Assembly (NCBI GenBank): GCA_011322515.1
Contig: DRMS01000415.1
Coordinates: forward strand, 1 to 22,561
Direction of reading: 5' to 3'
DNA length: 22,561 nt
Origin: Leucothrix mucor
Lineage (GTDB): Bacteria; Pseudomonadota; Gammaproteobacteria; Thiotrichales; Thiotrichaceae
Notes under the pieces: model-generated
The model's database searches: none
Told to the model about the DNA's origin: nothing
Seen by the model: the letters and a program-made list of their open reading frames with translations, nothing else
In this document: positions 7,334-15,262 of the stretch, one piece after another
Numbering within the stretch: the stretch's first letter is position 1
Layout: each line of letters opens with the position of its first letter
Program-made: the position numbers and the translations under genes

Positions 7334-9013
7334 TTAATCTTTAGAAGCATCTTTTTTTGACTCTTTTGTAGCAGCTGCTGCTTCTCTTGACTCAATTAAT
7401 TGTTCTTTTGCTTCATCGTAATCCAACTCCATATCATCAATTTCATCTTCACTTAATTGCCCTGTGAGGATAATGGCACTACTAACCAACTGATGCACAC
7501 TGACGATTTGATCCATCGTAAAACCATAATATGGAATAACCTTAGTGAACTGTGACTTACAGATTGCACAGATTGCTGCCATATGGGTTACGCCATGATG
7601 CTCGGTCACATGCTTAAGTGCTTCCATTCTTGGCTGTGCGCCTTTAACACGGATTTCCATCAAATCATCCGTTAAAATACCACCACCACCACCACAACAG
7701 AATGTCGCATCATGAATAGTATCTTTAGGCATATCGACGTAGTTATTACACACCGCTTTAATCACATTACGCGGAACTACAAATTGCCCACCTTCAAAGT
7801 CACCAATACGCGAGCCACGTGCGATATTACAAGAATCATGGAATGTTACGACCATGTCATCATTGGCCGACTTATCAATAGTTAGCTTACCCGCCGCTAA
7901 CGCTGGCTCAGTAATCTCTAATACATGCTGTGGAATAGGATAGTTTTGATCCAAAAAATCCCAAGGCCCTGCTAATGTATTCAAGAAGCTGTAAGCAACA
8001 CGCCACGCATGACCACACTCACCAAAGACAATCCGCTTAACGCCTAGGTCAATCGCCGCCTTACGAATACGCAATGACAAACGACGCATATTCTCGTAAC
8101 TACCGATAAACATGCCGAAGTTCGCACCTTCAGAGGCATAAGAACTTAGCGTAAAATCTAATCCTAATTCATGGAATACTTTTGCATATCCCATCAAACC
8201 ATCGACGTGTGGCTCTGCAAAGAAATCGGCTGATGGGGTGATAAGCAGGATATCTGAACCCTTTTTATCCATCGGCAGTTCAACTAAAACACCTGTCTCA
8301 TCATAAATATCTTCTTCTAGACCTTCCAAGGTATCTGCAAGCGCATTCTCTGGAAGACCTAAGTTATTACCGATCTTATGTACCTTGCCCATGATCTCAG
8401 TACAGTATTTTTGACCCATACCAATATGATCAAGGATTTCACGTGCTGCCATTGAAATTTCTGCGGTATCAATACCGTAAGGGCAAAACACAGAACAGCG
8501 ACGACATTGCGAACACTGGTGGTAATAGTTATACCAGTCTTTTACAACATCTTCGGTTAAGTCTGCAGCTCCTACAAATTCAGGATGACCTATTTTGCCA
8601 AAGAACTTACCTGCAAAAGTGTAGTAACGACGGTAAACCTTACGCAATAAATCTTGACGAGCAACGGGCATGTTTTTTGGATCTTTCGAGCCAATAAAGT
8701 AATGACACTTATCCGTACAAGCTCCGCATTTAACACAAATATCTAAAAACACCTGCAATGAACGATAGCGACTGGTTAAGTCACCTAGCTTATCAATAGC
8801 TCGCTCTTTCCAGTTTTCAACTAATGTGCCAGCGTCTCCATAGTTCTCAACACCTGCGGGCATTTCGAAATCAGTTGGAAAGCCCATTTCTTTTTGAAAC
8901 TCAGGCTTTGATATCCACGGGCCATGCAAATGCCCCATTGTGCCTTCTTTCAGAGCAGGCACATCAACAATGCCATCGTCGCCCGTTACTGTTGGGATTT
9001 CATAATCTGCCAT
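7334..9013 (-). CDS. dsrK: DsrK, CCG-domain iron-sulfur catalytic subunit of DsrMKJOP
   Basis: DsrK is the cytoplasmic HdrD-like subunit that reacts with the DsrC cysteine pair (trisulfide/disulfide) and exchanges electrons with DsrM. The 559-residue protein has two ferredoxin motifs, C93/96/99/103 and C167/170/173/177. A CCG domain follows: C333 (GECGHAWR), C395 (FHDSC), C439-C440 in FCCGGGGG, and C482/C485 (ICAICK), which would hold the non-cubane-type cluster known from HdrB/HdrD. The C-terminus is a charged, alanine- and lysine-rich tail. All expected cysteines are present. It lies 11 bp after dsrM, so the two are probably co-translated. Confidence 0.97.
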   Translation of the reverse strand: MADYEIPTVTGDDGIVDVPALKEGTMGHLHGPWISKPEFQKEMGFPTDFEMPAGVENYGDAGTLVENWKERAIDKLGDLTSRYRSLQVFLDICVKCGACTDKCHYFIGSKDPKNMPVARQDLLRKVYRRYYTFAGKFFGKIGHPEFVGAADLTEDVVKDWYNYYHQCSQCRRCSVFCPYGIDTAEISMAAREILDHIGMGQKYCTEIMGKVHKIGNNLGLPENALADTLEGLEEDIYDETGVLVELPMDKKGSDILLITPSADFFAEPHVDGLMGYAKVFHELGLDFTLSSYASEGANFGMFIGSYENMRRLSLRIRKAAIDLGVKRIVFGECGHAWRVAYSFLNTLAGPWDFLDQNYPIPQHVLEITEPALAAGKLTIDKSANDDMVVTFHDSCNIARGSRIGDFEGGQFVVPRNVIKAVCNNYVDMPKDTIHDATFCCGGGGGILTDDLMEIRVKGAQPRMEALKHVTEHHGVTHMAAICAICKSQFTKVIPYYGFTMDQIVSVHQLVSSAIILTGQLSEDEIDDMELDYDEAKEQLIESREAAAATKESKKDASKD

Positions 9014-9024
9014 AACGTATGCCC

Positions 9025-9783
9025 TTATTTATCCAACTCATGCAAATACAGTTTATCTTGCGTTTCTAGCTCTTTAGCCCAGCCCGATAAATGACGTTTT
9101 TCTCTTGGATTATCAACCTGATTACGCGTTGGGCTGAAAAACACTCCAGGAGCATGTAATAACTTACTAATAGGAAATATCAACATCAATGTTGCAACAA
9201 GCGACAAATGCACAACTAAGATAGGATCCGCTGGCAATGGATTAAAGGTAAAGGTTCGCAACCCTATAAAAAAGGACTTTACCATTAAAATATCCGTGTG
9301 GCTGACAAACTTCATCAGCAAGCCCGACACACCAATCATAATCAGCAAGCCTAACATTGCTCTATCCGATGGGGCGGTTATATAGCGCACTCTATCAATG
9401 AAAATACGACGCAATAACAAACCGATTAAGGCAATCACCATTAAAAAACCTGCGTATTTGCCAAAAGGTTGTGCTATTTCAACAATAAACCAAACGGGAT
9501 CTTGGAAATAACGAGCATGACGCAGTAAAATAAGTGCTAAGGCATAATGAAATAATATCCCTAACACCCACAGCAATTTATTGGAACGGAATAGGCTGTA
9601 AAAAAGCGTAACTTCTTTAAGCATCCTCACCCATACCCCTCTTTTAGTCAAAGGGGCTGGTGTTGTAGGAATTTTTAAAGGGGCTGGAGTTTTCCAATAG
9701 ATGAAAACCTTAAATGCAATTCCTAGCACCATAACTAAGGTAGCGATCCAAAAGATCACACCAAAAAAAACACTCAAGAACAC
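9025..9783 (-). CDS. dsrM: DsrM, NarI-like cytochrome b membrane subunit of DsrMKJOP
   Basis: DsrM is the haem b membrane subunit that transfers electrons between DsrK and the quinone pool. The 252-residue protein has five predicted membrane segments near residues 3-27, 70-88, 110-127, 142-160 and 187-207. Histidines H79, H89, H162, H192 and H210 are candidate haem b ligands. Length fits the shorter sulfur-oxidiser form of the family. The start codon is GTG at 9783-9781, supported by an AGGAG ribosome binding site 8 nt upstream. It is separated from dsrC by a 202-bp gap with two hairpins and lies 11 bp before dsrK. Confidence 0.94.
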   Translation of the reverse strand: MFLSVFFGVIFWIATLVMVLGIAFKVFIYWKTPAPLKIPTTPAPLTKRGVWVRMLKEVTLFYSLFRSNKLLWVLGILFHYALALILLRHARYFQDPVWFIVEIAQPFGKYAGFLMVIALIGLLLRRIFIDRVRYITAPSDRAMLGLLIMIGVSGLLMKFVSHTDILMVKSFFIGLRTFTFNPLPADPILVVHLSLVATLMLIFPISKLLHAPGVFFSPTRNQVDNPREKRHLSGWAKELETQDKLYLHELDK

Positions 9784-9900
9784 TTTACTCTCTCCTGAAA
9801 TTTATCTCTTTCATAAATTCACATAGGTACTAGCAGGCACGCGTGTTGATAGCTGAGAGCAACTGATGAACAAACAAAAAACTATCAATATAAATTTATG

Positions 9901-9961
9901 AAAGAGATCGGAGAACATGCTCCGATTCTCTTTTTCAGCTAAAGATCAATTATCTTTAGCT
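9901..9961 (-). promoter_or_regulatory. Tandem hairpins between dsrC and dsrM (candidate attenuator or mRNA stabiliser)
   Basis: Two strong hairpins lie downstream of dsrC in transcription order. The first has a perfect 10-bp stem (AGCTAAAGAT at 9937-9946, ATCTTTAGCT at 9952-9961). The second has a 13-bp stem with one bulge (arms 9901-9913 and 9920-9933, TCGGAG/CTCCGA core) and is followed on the minus strand by a U-rich but not uniform stretch. They could protect dsrC mRNA 3' ends or stop part of the transcription before dsrMKLJOP. DsrC is expected to be needed in excess of the membrane complex, so this placement makes sense; the role is inferred. Confidence 0.6.
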
Positions 9962-9985
9962 AAAGCATAAAAGCCTCAATAAAGC

Positions 9986-10321
9986 TTATACACACCCTGT
10001 TGGCTTTGGTAGACCTGCGTACTTACAAGCTTGCTTACCAGGACCATAAGGGAATAAAGAATAAAGGTACTTAGAATTACCTTTATCTTTTCCTAAACGT
10101 TTTTTAACTGCTTTAGTCAATACACGTACTGCTGGAGCAATTTGATACTCTTCATAGTACTCACGTAAAAAGTCAATGATGTTCCAATGCTCATCTGTTA
10201 GCTCAACATCTTCTTCTTTTGCTAATGCTTCACCGATTTCACGAGTCCAAGAACCTAAATCAATTAAGTAACCTTCTTCGTCTAACTCTATTGTTTGACC
10301 GCCTACTTCTATAGATGCCAT
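9986..10321 (-). CDS. dsrC: DsrC, sulfur-carrier substrate protein of dissimilatory sulfite reductase
   Basis: DsrC (TusE family) is a small soluble protein that takes sulfur from DsrEFH on its C-terminal arm and presents it to DsrAB. Here it has both functional cysteines: the penultimate C110 in the PKPTGCV tail and C99 eleven residues earlier (ACKYAGLPKP). That is the full DsrC signature and excludes a TusE-only homologue. I chose the second ATG (10321) because the AAGGA ribosome binding site abuts the upstream ATG at 10330 but is 9 nt from this one, and DsrC proteins normally start as MA-x-IEV. The protein is then 111 residues, normal for the family. Tandem hairpins follow the stop codon. 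Confidence 0.96.
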   Translation of the reverse strand: MASIEVGGQTIELDEEGYLIDLGSWTREIGEALAKEEDVELTDEHWNIIDFLREYYEEYQIAPAVRVLTKAVKKRLGKDKGNSKYLYSLFPYGPGKQACKYAGLPKPTGCV

Positions 10322-10404
10322 GTCAATCATTCCTTATATTTGCTATTAAAATTACGCTGTTTAACTATTGGTCATACTGGGTATTATCCCCAAAATAACA
10401 TCAA

Positions 10405-10713
10405 TTATAACCAGCTCTGTATTGTTTCATTACCCGTAGTCAAATCAACAAAGCCTGCATAATCAACCGTATTAATACCATCAATTAATCTATCTTCGCT
10501 TAGTCCTCGTGCTGTGAGATCACCTGCTAAAACATAGACATTTACTTTTGTCATAGCTGACTTCAGTTCATCTGCAAATGCAGTTCCGTCTACTGCGCCT
10601 ACTGCCGCATCTTCAATCATCAAGACTGAATCACCTGCTGACACATGATTTAAACAAGACTCAAATGTCACTTTTTCAAAAGGTGACTTATTTACAATAT
10701 GTAGCATTGCCAT
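10405..10713 (-). CDS. dsrH: DsrH, subunit of the DsrE2F2H2 sulfurtransferase
   Basis: DsrH (TusB-like) is part of the soluble cytoplasmic DsrE2F2H2 hexamer that relays sulfane sulfur to DsrC. The 102-residue protein starts MAMLHIVNKSPFEK and has a cysteine at residue 20 (TFESC), the position of the conserved DsrH Cys20 in A. vinosum. The last residues (ETIQSWL) match the family tail. It lies 15 bp after dsrF and 74 bp before dsrC. The dsrEFH genes distinguish oxidative from reductive Dsr loci. Confidence 0.94.
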   Translation of the reverse strand: MAMLHIVNKSPFEKVTFESCLNHVSAGDSVLMIEDAAVGAVDGTAFADELKSAMTKVNVYVLAGDLTARGLSEDRLIDGINTVDYAGFVDLTTGNETIQSWL

Positions 10714-10728
10714 TTTTCATCACTCCTT

Positions 10729-11133
10729 TTAGAAACTTAATGTCACTTCTTGCTCTGCCATAACAGCAGCCATTTCTTCACGGTTTACCATAATGATGGA
10801 TGGCTTTTCTTCATAGTCATCATCTTCATCTTCCCAAACCAGATCCATCAGATCATCTTGGGTTAAACCACGTTCTTCTAGTGACTCTTTTTCGACATAC
10901 ATTTTGCTAATATCGTAATCACCTAATGCTTTATACGCATTTGAAAAGTTCTTTTGCCCAATACCCGTGGTATCCTGACCTTTTGTAATCTGATAAACAC
11001 CATCATCAAGAAATGCTAATGAAATATCTTGGTCAAACGCGGCAGCGATTAAAACAACTTCTAAAGACTCTAGCGCATAAACCGTACCATAAGGGGCTTT
11101 GCGATTAACAAACATGAATTTTTTAGTCGCCAT
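10729..11133 (-). CDS. dsrF: DsrF, subunit of the DsrE2F2H2 sulfurtransferase
   Basis: DsrF (TusC-like) is a structural partner in the DsrE2F2H2 hexamer. The 134-residue protein has the DsrE/F-family alpha/beta pattern: an N-terminal strand KKFMFVNRKAPYG, then AFDQDISLAFLDDGVYQ. It contains no cysteine at all, consistent with a non-catalytic role for this subunit. An acidic stretch (WEDEDDDYEEK, around residues 99-109) precedes the C-terminal helix. It starts 2 bp after the dsrE stop. Confidence 0.94.
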   Translation of the reverse strand: MATKKFMFVNRKAPYGTVYALESLEVVLIAAAFDQDISLAFLDDGVYQITKGQDTTGIGQKNFSNAYKALGDYDISKMYVEKESLEERGLTQDDLMDLVWEDEDDDYEEKPSIIMVNREEMAAVMAEQEVTLSF

Positions 11134-11135
11134 GA

Positions 11136-11528
11136 TTAATCTCCAAATACGATAGTACGATCACTTTGAATTCCACCTTCGATCAACTGACCCAAGCCTG
11201 AAATATGAAAGCCATCAATAATATTATTAGCGTCTAAACCTTGACGTTCTGCTTCTTTAGCATCCATTAAACCACGACGCTGTGCTGCCGCGATACAGAT
11301 AACCATATCAAGATCATGCTCTTTCGCTAGCTCAGACCATTCTTTTTGCAGTAAACGATCATCTCCAGGAGGAATACTTAAACGTGTGCCATTATTTACG
11401 CCATCGTGATAAAAGAAAACACGGAAAATCTCATGCCCTTTCGCCAATGCTGCGCGAACAAATTGAAGTGCGGTATCAGATGACTGATGTTGATACGGCC
11501 CTTCATTTACCATTACTGTAAATTTCAT
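11136..11528 (-). CDS. dsrE: DsrE, catalytic subunit of the DsrE2F2H2 sulfurtransferase
   Basis: DsrE (TusD-like) carries the active persulfide cysteine of the hexamer that transfers sulfur onto DsrC. The 130-residue protein has C78 in MVICIAAAQRRG, the same residue number as the essential Cys78 of A. vinosum DsrE. It also has the FYHDGVNNG loop typical of the TusD/DsrE family. Length is normal. It is preceded by an 80-bp gap containing a hairpin after dsrB and lies 2 bp before dsrF. Confidence 0.95.
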   Translation of the reverse strand: MKFTVMVNEGPYQHQSSDTALQFVRAALAKGHEIFRVFFYHDGVNNGTRLSIPPGDDRLLQKEWSELAKEHDLDMVICIAAAQRRGLMDAKEAERQGLDANNIIDGFHISGLGQLIEGGIQSDRTIVFGD

Positions 11529-11565
11529 ATAAAAATACCTAACTATCTATAAAGATCAGGCTTGC

Positions 11566-11593
11566 AGGAGCTTAGGTCAAAACCTAAACTCCT
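11566..11593 (-). promoter_or_regulatory. Hairpin between dsrB and dsrE
   Basis: An imperfect stem of AGGAG-c-TTAGGT (11566-11577) and ACCTAA-a-CTCCT (11582-11593) encloses a 4-nt loop, with one internal mismatch. On the minus strand it is not followed by a T run, so it looks more like a processing or stability element at the 3' end of dsrAB mRNA than a terminator. Confidence 0.5.
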
Positions 11594-11608
11594 CTTAACC
11601 AAACTAAA

Positions 11609-12688
11609 TTAGAAACGGATATGCGTAGATGAATTCAAATTCGCACGAGCACCGCGCCAGTTATCAATATGATACTTCGTAAATGGCAATCCTGTTTTCT
11701 CAAAGAATTGTGGCCAACCGATACGCTCAACCCACTCATTAATGCGCTCCCAATCACGCGCATCTGCCTTATAAATATCAAGAATTTTCTTAACGATAGC
11801 GGTCGCTTCAGGCCAACGAGGTGGATTATTTGGAACACCTGCTGCAACAAGACGTTGGAAGGTAGGCTTACCACGCGCATTAGAGTGATTTCCACCGATC
11901 CAGATCGCTAATTGCGTATCCATATAGTCATTGATTTGCATTGGAGGACAAGGAGGGTAACAAGCGCCACAACAAATACATTTTTTCTCATCAACTTCTA
12001 GTGATGGCTTACCATCAACCATTGCAGGGCGAATCGCAGCAACAGGACAACGCGCAACAACCGAAGGACGCTCACACACATTACCCACAAGACTATGATC
12101 AATCTTAGGTGGCTTTGTATGCTGTACGTTAATTGCGATATCGCCTTGACCACCACAGTTAATCTGACAACAAGAGGTTGTTAGATGAACACGGTTAGGC
12201 ATTTCCCAGCCTCTCCAGTAAGGAAGAAGCTCATCCATCATTGCCTTAACAACACCTGACGCATCGGTTCCTGGAATATCACAATGCAACCAACCTTGTG
12301 TATGTGAAATTGACGCAACCGAGTTACGTGTTCCACCAACGGGATAGCCTGCATCTTCTAACTTTGCCACTAAAGGCGCTACTTTTTCTTCTGTATCAAC
12401 AAAAAACTGGATATTTGAACGGATAGTAAACTGTACAAAACCATCACCGAACTCATCACCAATATCCATTAATTCACGTAGAGTAAACACGTCAAGGATA
12501 CGCTGAGTTCCTGCTTTGATCGTCCAAACTTTATCATCACCATATTTAGCAACGTGAACCATGACACCTGGTTGCACATCCTCATGATAATCCCATGTTC
12601 CATAGTTACGACGCATTGTTGGATGCATGTACTGAAAACCATCGGGACATCCTGACTCAATCGGCTCGCGCATTTTTGGAGCTGCCAT
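11609..12688 (-). CDS. dsrB: Reverse dissimilatory sulfite reductase beta subunit
   Basis: DsrB pairs with DsrA in the cytoplasmic alpha2beta2 sulfite reductase, here acting in reverse to oxidise DsrC-bound sulfur to sulfite. The 359-residue protein shows the sirohaem-region motif TTSCCQINCGGQGD (C173, C174, C178) and CERPSVVARCPVAAIRP (C205, C214). The inserted ferredoxin domain has C237, C240, C243 and C247 (CxxCxxCxxxCP). The ATG has a very strong ribosome binding site (AAGGAG, 7 nt upstream). Length is normal. The 86-bp gap from dsrA holds a hairpin. Confidence 0.97.
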   Translation of the reverse strand: MAAPKMREPIESGCPDGFQYMHPTMRRNYGTWDYHEDVQPGVMVHVAKYGDDKVWTIKAGTQRILDVFTLRELMDIGDEFGDGFVQFTIRSNIQFFVDTEEKVAPLVAKLEDAGYPVGGTRNSVASISHTQGWLHCDIPGTDASGVVKAMMDELLPYWRGWEMPNRVHLTTSCCQINCGGQGDIAINVQHTKPPKIDHSLVGNVCERPSVVARCPVAAIRPAMVDGKPSLEVDEKKCICCGACYPPCPPMQINDYMDTQLAIWIGGNHSNARGKPTFQRLVAAGVPNNPPRWPEATAIVKKILDIYKADARDWERINEWVERIGWPQFFEKTGLPFTKYHIDNWRGARANLNSSTHIRF

Positions 12689-12713
12689 ATGTATCTCCTT
12701 AATCTCTTAACAA

Positions 12714-12735
12714 CGAGAGAAACTCTCTTCTCTCG
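12714..12735 (-). promoter_or_regulatory. Hairpin between dsrA and dsrB
   Basis: A 7-bp perfect stem (CGAGAGA at 12714-12720, TCTCTCG at 12729-12735) encloses an 8-nt loop in the short dsrA-dsrB gap. It is followed on the minus strand by no T tract, so a terminator is unlikely. It may limit mRNA decay or be neutral. Confidence 0.4.
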
Positions 12736-12774
12736 CTAAATATTTAATATTAACTGGGGGTCTCTATAACGAGA

Positions 12775-14040
12775 TTAAGCCGCAGACTTCTCTTCACGTT
12801 TACGATTAAACCACTCTTCCGCAGCCTCATCCCAACCATCCATACGTGCGTATGAAACATTACGGGGTTGTTTGATCATATTTGGATCTGGATCAACATC
12901 AATACCTTCAAGGAAGTTAACCAAGCCAATACGCTCAATCATCTCACCACAACGCTCATGCTCAAGACCATTCTCAGCCCAGAAGTCGATAACTTCTTCT
13001 GCTAGCTCAACCATCGTTTCATAATCTTCTTCCGTCTCAAGCTTCATGAACGGAACAACCACGATACCCATTAGATCGCCAATCTTCAATGTACGCTTAC
13101 CACCCATTAGGATCGTAACGCCTTTGTCATCACCTGGGCTAATTGCCTTAGGAACAACATTCATACAATGCATTGAACGAACACAGTTAGTCTCATCAGC
13201 AATCAATGAATCATCATCACCCAGTGACAAACTACCTGTTGTACAACGTGTAATCACGTTATCCATCACATAATCACGACCTTTCTCAGCAACAAAAGCC
13301 TTCCATGCATCTTGATTTATTTTCTTGTGATCTCTCCATGTACCAATAACGGCAAAGTCAGCACGCTCAATTGCATTTTGACAATCGTTAGGACAACCAG
13401 AAATCTTAAACTTGAACTTATAAGGCAAGGCAGGACGATGAACATCATCAGTAAAATTATTCTGAAGATGACGATGAATCGCTTGCTCGTTACAGTTAGA
13501 CTGCTCACAACGCGCGCCACCGATACAAGACATACCCGTACGTACACAAGGACCTGCACCACCGAGATCCCAACCGTAGTCGTTCACTTCATCAAAGAAA
13601 GGCTGAAAACTAGCAGAATCCGCACCGATAAACATGATGTTACCTGTCTGACCGTGGAACGTTTGAAGCCCTGAACCCCATTTTTCCCAACTATCAGCTA
13701 ACTGACGTAGCATATTCGTATCGTAGAAGTTACCTGCAGGTGGCTGAACACGTAGCGTATGGAATTCTCTTGACTCTGGGAAGGCATCACCCACTTCAGA
13801 GAAACGAGGAATAATTCCACCGCCATATCCGAAGACAGAAATTGTTCCGCCTTTCCAATAACCCATCTTAGTCTCGTAAGAATGCTCTAACTGACCCATT
13901 AGGCCGTTAATAACACCACGAATACGCTCATCTGGGTGGTTATCTCTTAAATCTTTAAAGCCAGTAATAAAACTTGGCCATTCACCTTCTTCTAGAACGT
14001 CCAACATTGGCGTTGGGTATTTCTTCATGTCAGCCATCAT
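12775..14040 (-). CDS. dsrA: Reverse dissimilatory sulfite reductase alpha subunit
   Basis: DsrA holds the catalytic sirohaem-[4Fe-4S] centre of sulfite reductase. The 421-residue protein has the signature C172-x5-C178 (SCIGGARC) and C216-x3-C220 (SGCPNDC) that bridges sirohaem and cluster. Further cysteines at C266, C286 and C292 lie in the inserted ferredoxin domain. The N-terminal stretch TPMLDVLEEGEWPSF is typical of DsrA. Two adjacent ATGs (14040 and 14037) follow the AGGAGG ribosome binding site at 1 and 4 nt; the second gives MADMKKYPTPML and is slightly more likely the true start. It is the first gene of the dsr operon, with inverted repeats upstream. Confidence 0.97.
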   Translation of the reverse strand: MMADMKKYPTPMLDVLEEGEWPSFITGFKDLRDNHPDERIRGVINGLMGQLEHSYETKMGYWKGGTISVFGYGGGIIPRFSEVGDAFPESREFHTLRVQPPAGNFYDTNMLRQLADSWEKWGSGLQTFHGQTGNIMFIGADSASFQPFFDEVNDYGWDLGGAGPCVRTGMSCIGGARCEQSNCNEQAIHRHLQNNFTDDVHRPALPYKFKFKISGCPNDCQNAIERADFAVIGTWRDHKKINQDAWKAFVAEKGRDYVMDNVITRCTTGSLSLGDDDSLIADETNCVRSMHCMNVVPKAISPGDDKGVTILMGGKRTLKIGDLMGIVVVPFMKLETEEDYETMVELAEEVIDFWAENGLEHERCGEMIERIGLVNFLEGIDVDPDPNMIKQPRNVSYARMDGWDEAAEEWFNRKREEKSAA

Positions 14041-14314
14041 GCCTCCTAAAAATTGATACTTTATGGCTTGAGTGATTAAGTTATCTCATTTAAGAACACT
14101 CAACCCATCAAATATTTAAAAATCGCATTATCGCGAGATCTGGCAGAGTTTATGCTGATATGCGATTAGAATAAACCCCACCCATGAGATGTTAATAACA
14201 CCTAGTACTACCTACTAAGAGGTAGGTATGTTATTCCACCAAATCTCGCGCCTACGAATGAGGTATAGTAGCCTATTCTTATATATCAATTACGCAATAA
14301 ACACGAGTATCATT
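14041..14314. promoter_or_regulatory. Divergent control region between dsrA and the TauD-like gene
   Basis: This 274-bp stretch must hold the dsr promoter (minus) and probably that of the divergent oxygenase gene (plus). It has an 8-bp inverted repeat, AATCGCAT (14121-14128) and ATGCGATT (14160-14167), with a 31-bp spacer. A second pair is CGCGAGAT (14132-14139) and ATCTCGCG (14243-14250). A 7-bp stem with a 6-nt loop is TACCTAC (14209-14215) and GTAGGTA (14222-14228). I found no convincing -35/-10 pair. The repeats are candidate regulator sites; none is identified. Confidence 0.5.
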
Positions 14315-15214
14315 ATGGATATTAGCAGTACACCTTACGCACTTTCCAATGATACTGCTTATCAAACATGGCGCAATCACAAGCTAATAAATTTTACTAA
14401 TGATATTAATAAGCTAGTTATTGGTGTTGATAATATAACCACACCGACTAGCAACGAAATAAAAGCCTTACAAGGTTTAATCAACCAATACAATATGGGA
14501 TTTTATCGTCTGAATAATCCTGCTACAGAAGCCACAAAAAACAAACGTAATATCCCCCAATTTGCACGTTTTTTTGGGCTACAAACACTCGACCAAAACC
14601 TCTGTTCTGATGACGATAAACTCACCTCCATTAGCGTTTGCAAACAGCCTAATCAGCATCAATACATCCCCTATTCTAATAAGCGTTTGAGCTGGCATAC
14701 TGATGGCTATTACAACACCTCACAACAACAAATAAACAGCTTCATATTACATTGCGAACACCCCGCTAAATCAGGTGGTGAAAGCTTATTACTTGACCCT
14801 GACATTGCCTATATTCTCTTGCGTGATGAGAACCCTGACTACATACGCGCTTTTATGCAAACCGATGCGATGACAATCCCCGCCAACATCCTCAACGGCA
14901 AAGAAATCCGTGCCGCACAGACAGGCCCCATTTTTTCACTGCACTCAACGGGCGCGTTGCACATGCGCTACTCAGCACGCACACGCAATATAAAATGGCA
15001 ACAAAACAGCGCAACCTTAGAAGCCGTAGAATTTCTCCAACAACTCTGGAAAACAGGCTCCCCCTACATACTACGTCATACATTACAAGCACATGAAGGG
15101 CTACTTTGTAATAACGTACTGCATTGCAGAACCGCATTTGAGGATAGTGATGACTTACAAAAAAAGCGACTTTTATACCGTGGACGGTATTTTGATAGAG
15201 TATCGACACGCTAA
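14315..15214 (+). CDS. TauD/TfdA-like Fe(II)/2-oxoglutarate-dependent oxygenase
   Basis: The protein fits the TauD/TfdA/gamma-butyrobetaine hydroxylase superfamily of cytoplasmic non-haem iron oxygenases. From the ATG at 14315 it is 299 residues. The first iron ligands are H128 and D130 in SWHTDGYYN. The distal histidine is H270 in NNVLHCRTAF, and an arginine (R285 or R288, in KKRLLYRGRYF) can bind 2-oxoglutarate. The motifs are intact, so it should be active; the substrate cannot be told from sequence. An in-frame ATG at 14228 would add 29 residues that look non-coding and overlap the hairpin, so I prefer 14315; the ribosome binding site is weak (GAG 7 nt upstream). It is divergent from dsrA. 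A link to organosulfur use is possible but only inferred. Confidence 0.8.
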   Translation: MDISSTPYALSNDTAYQTWRNHKLINFTNDINKLVIGVDNITTPTSNEIKALQGLINQYNMGFYRLNNPATEATKNKRNIPQFARFFGLQTLDQNLCSDDDKLTSISVCKQPNQHQYIPYSNKRLSWHTDGYYNTSQQQINSFILHCEHPAKSGGESLLLDPDIAYILLRDENPDYIRAFMQTDAMTIPANILNGKEIRAAQTGPIFSLHSTGALHMRYSARTRNIKWQQNSATLEAVEFLQQLWKTGSPYILRHTLQAHEGLLCNNVLHCRTAFEDSDDLQKKRLLYRGRYFDRVSTR

Positions 15215-15262
15215 TAGTTTGCTCGTTTAGCTTATTATAGACATTCATTTATTAAATTTCCG

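Noticed and set aside
14228..14314. Longer start for the TauD-like protein at 14228
   Set aside because: The 29 extra residues do not look like the family N-terminus, the ATG overlaps an inverted repeat and no ribosome binding site precedes it.
14892..15248. 118-residue open frame on the minus strand inside the oxygenase gene
   Set aside because: It is antisense to the iron-ligand-bearing C-terminal part of a conserved enzyme and has no family features.
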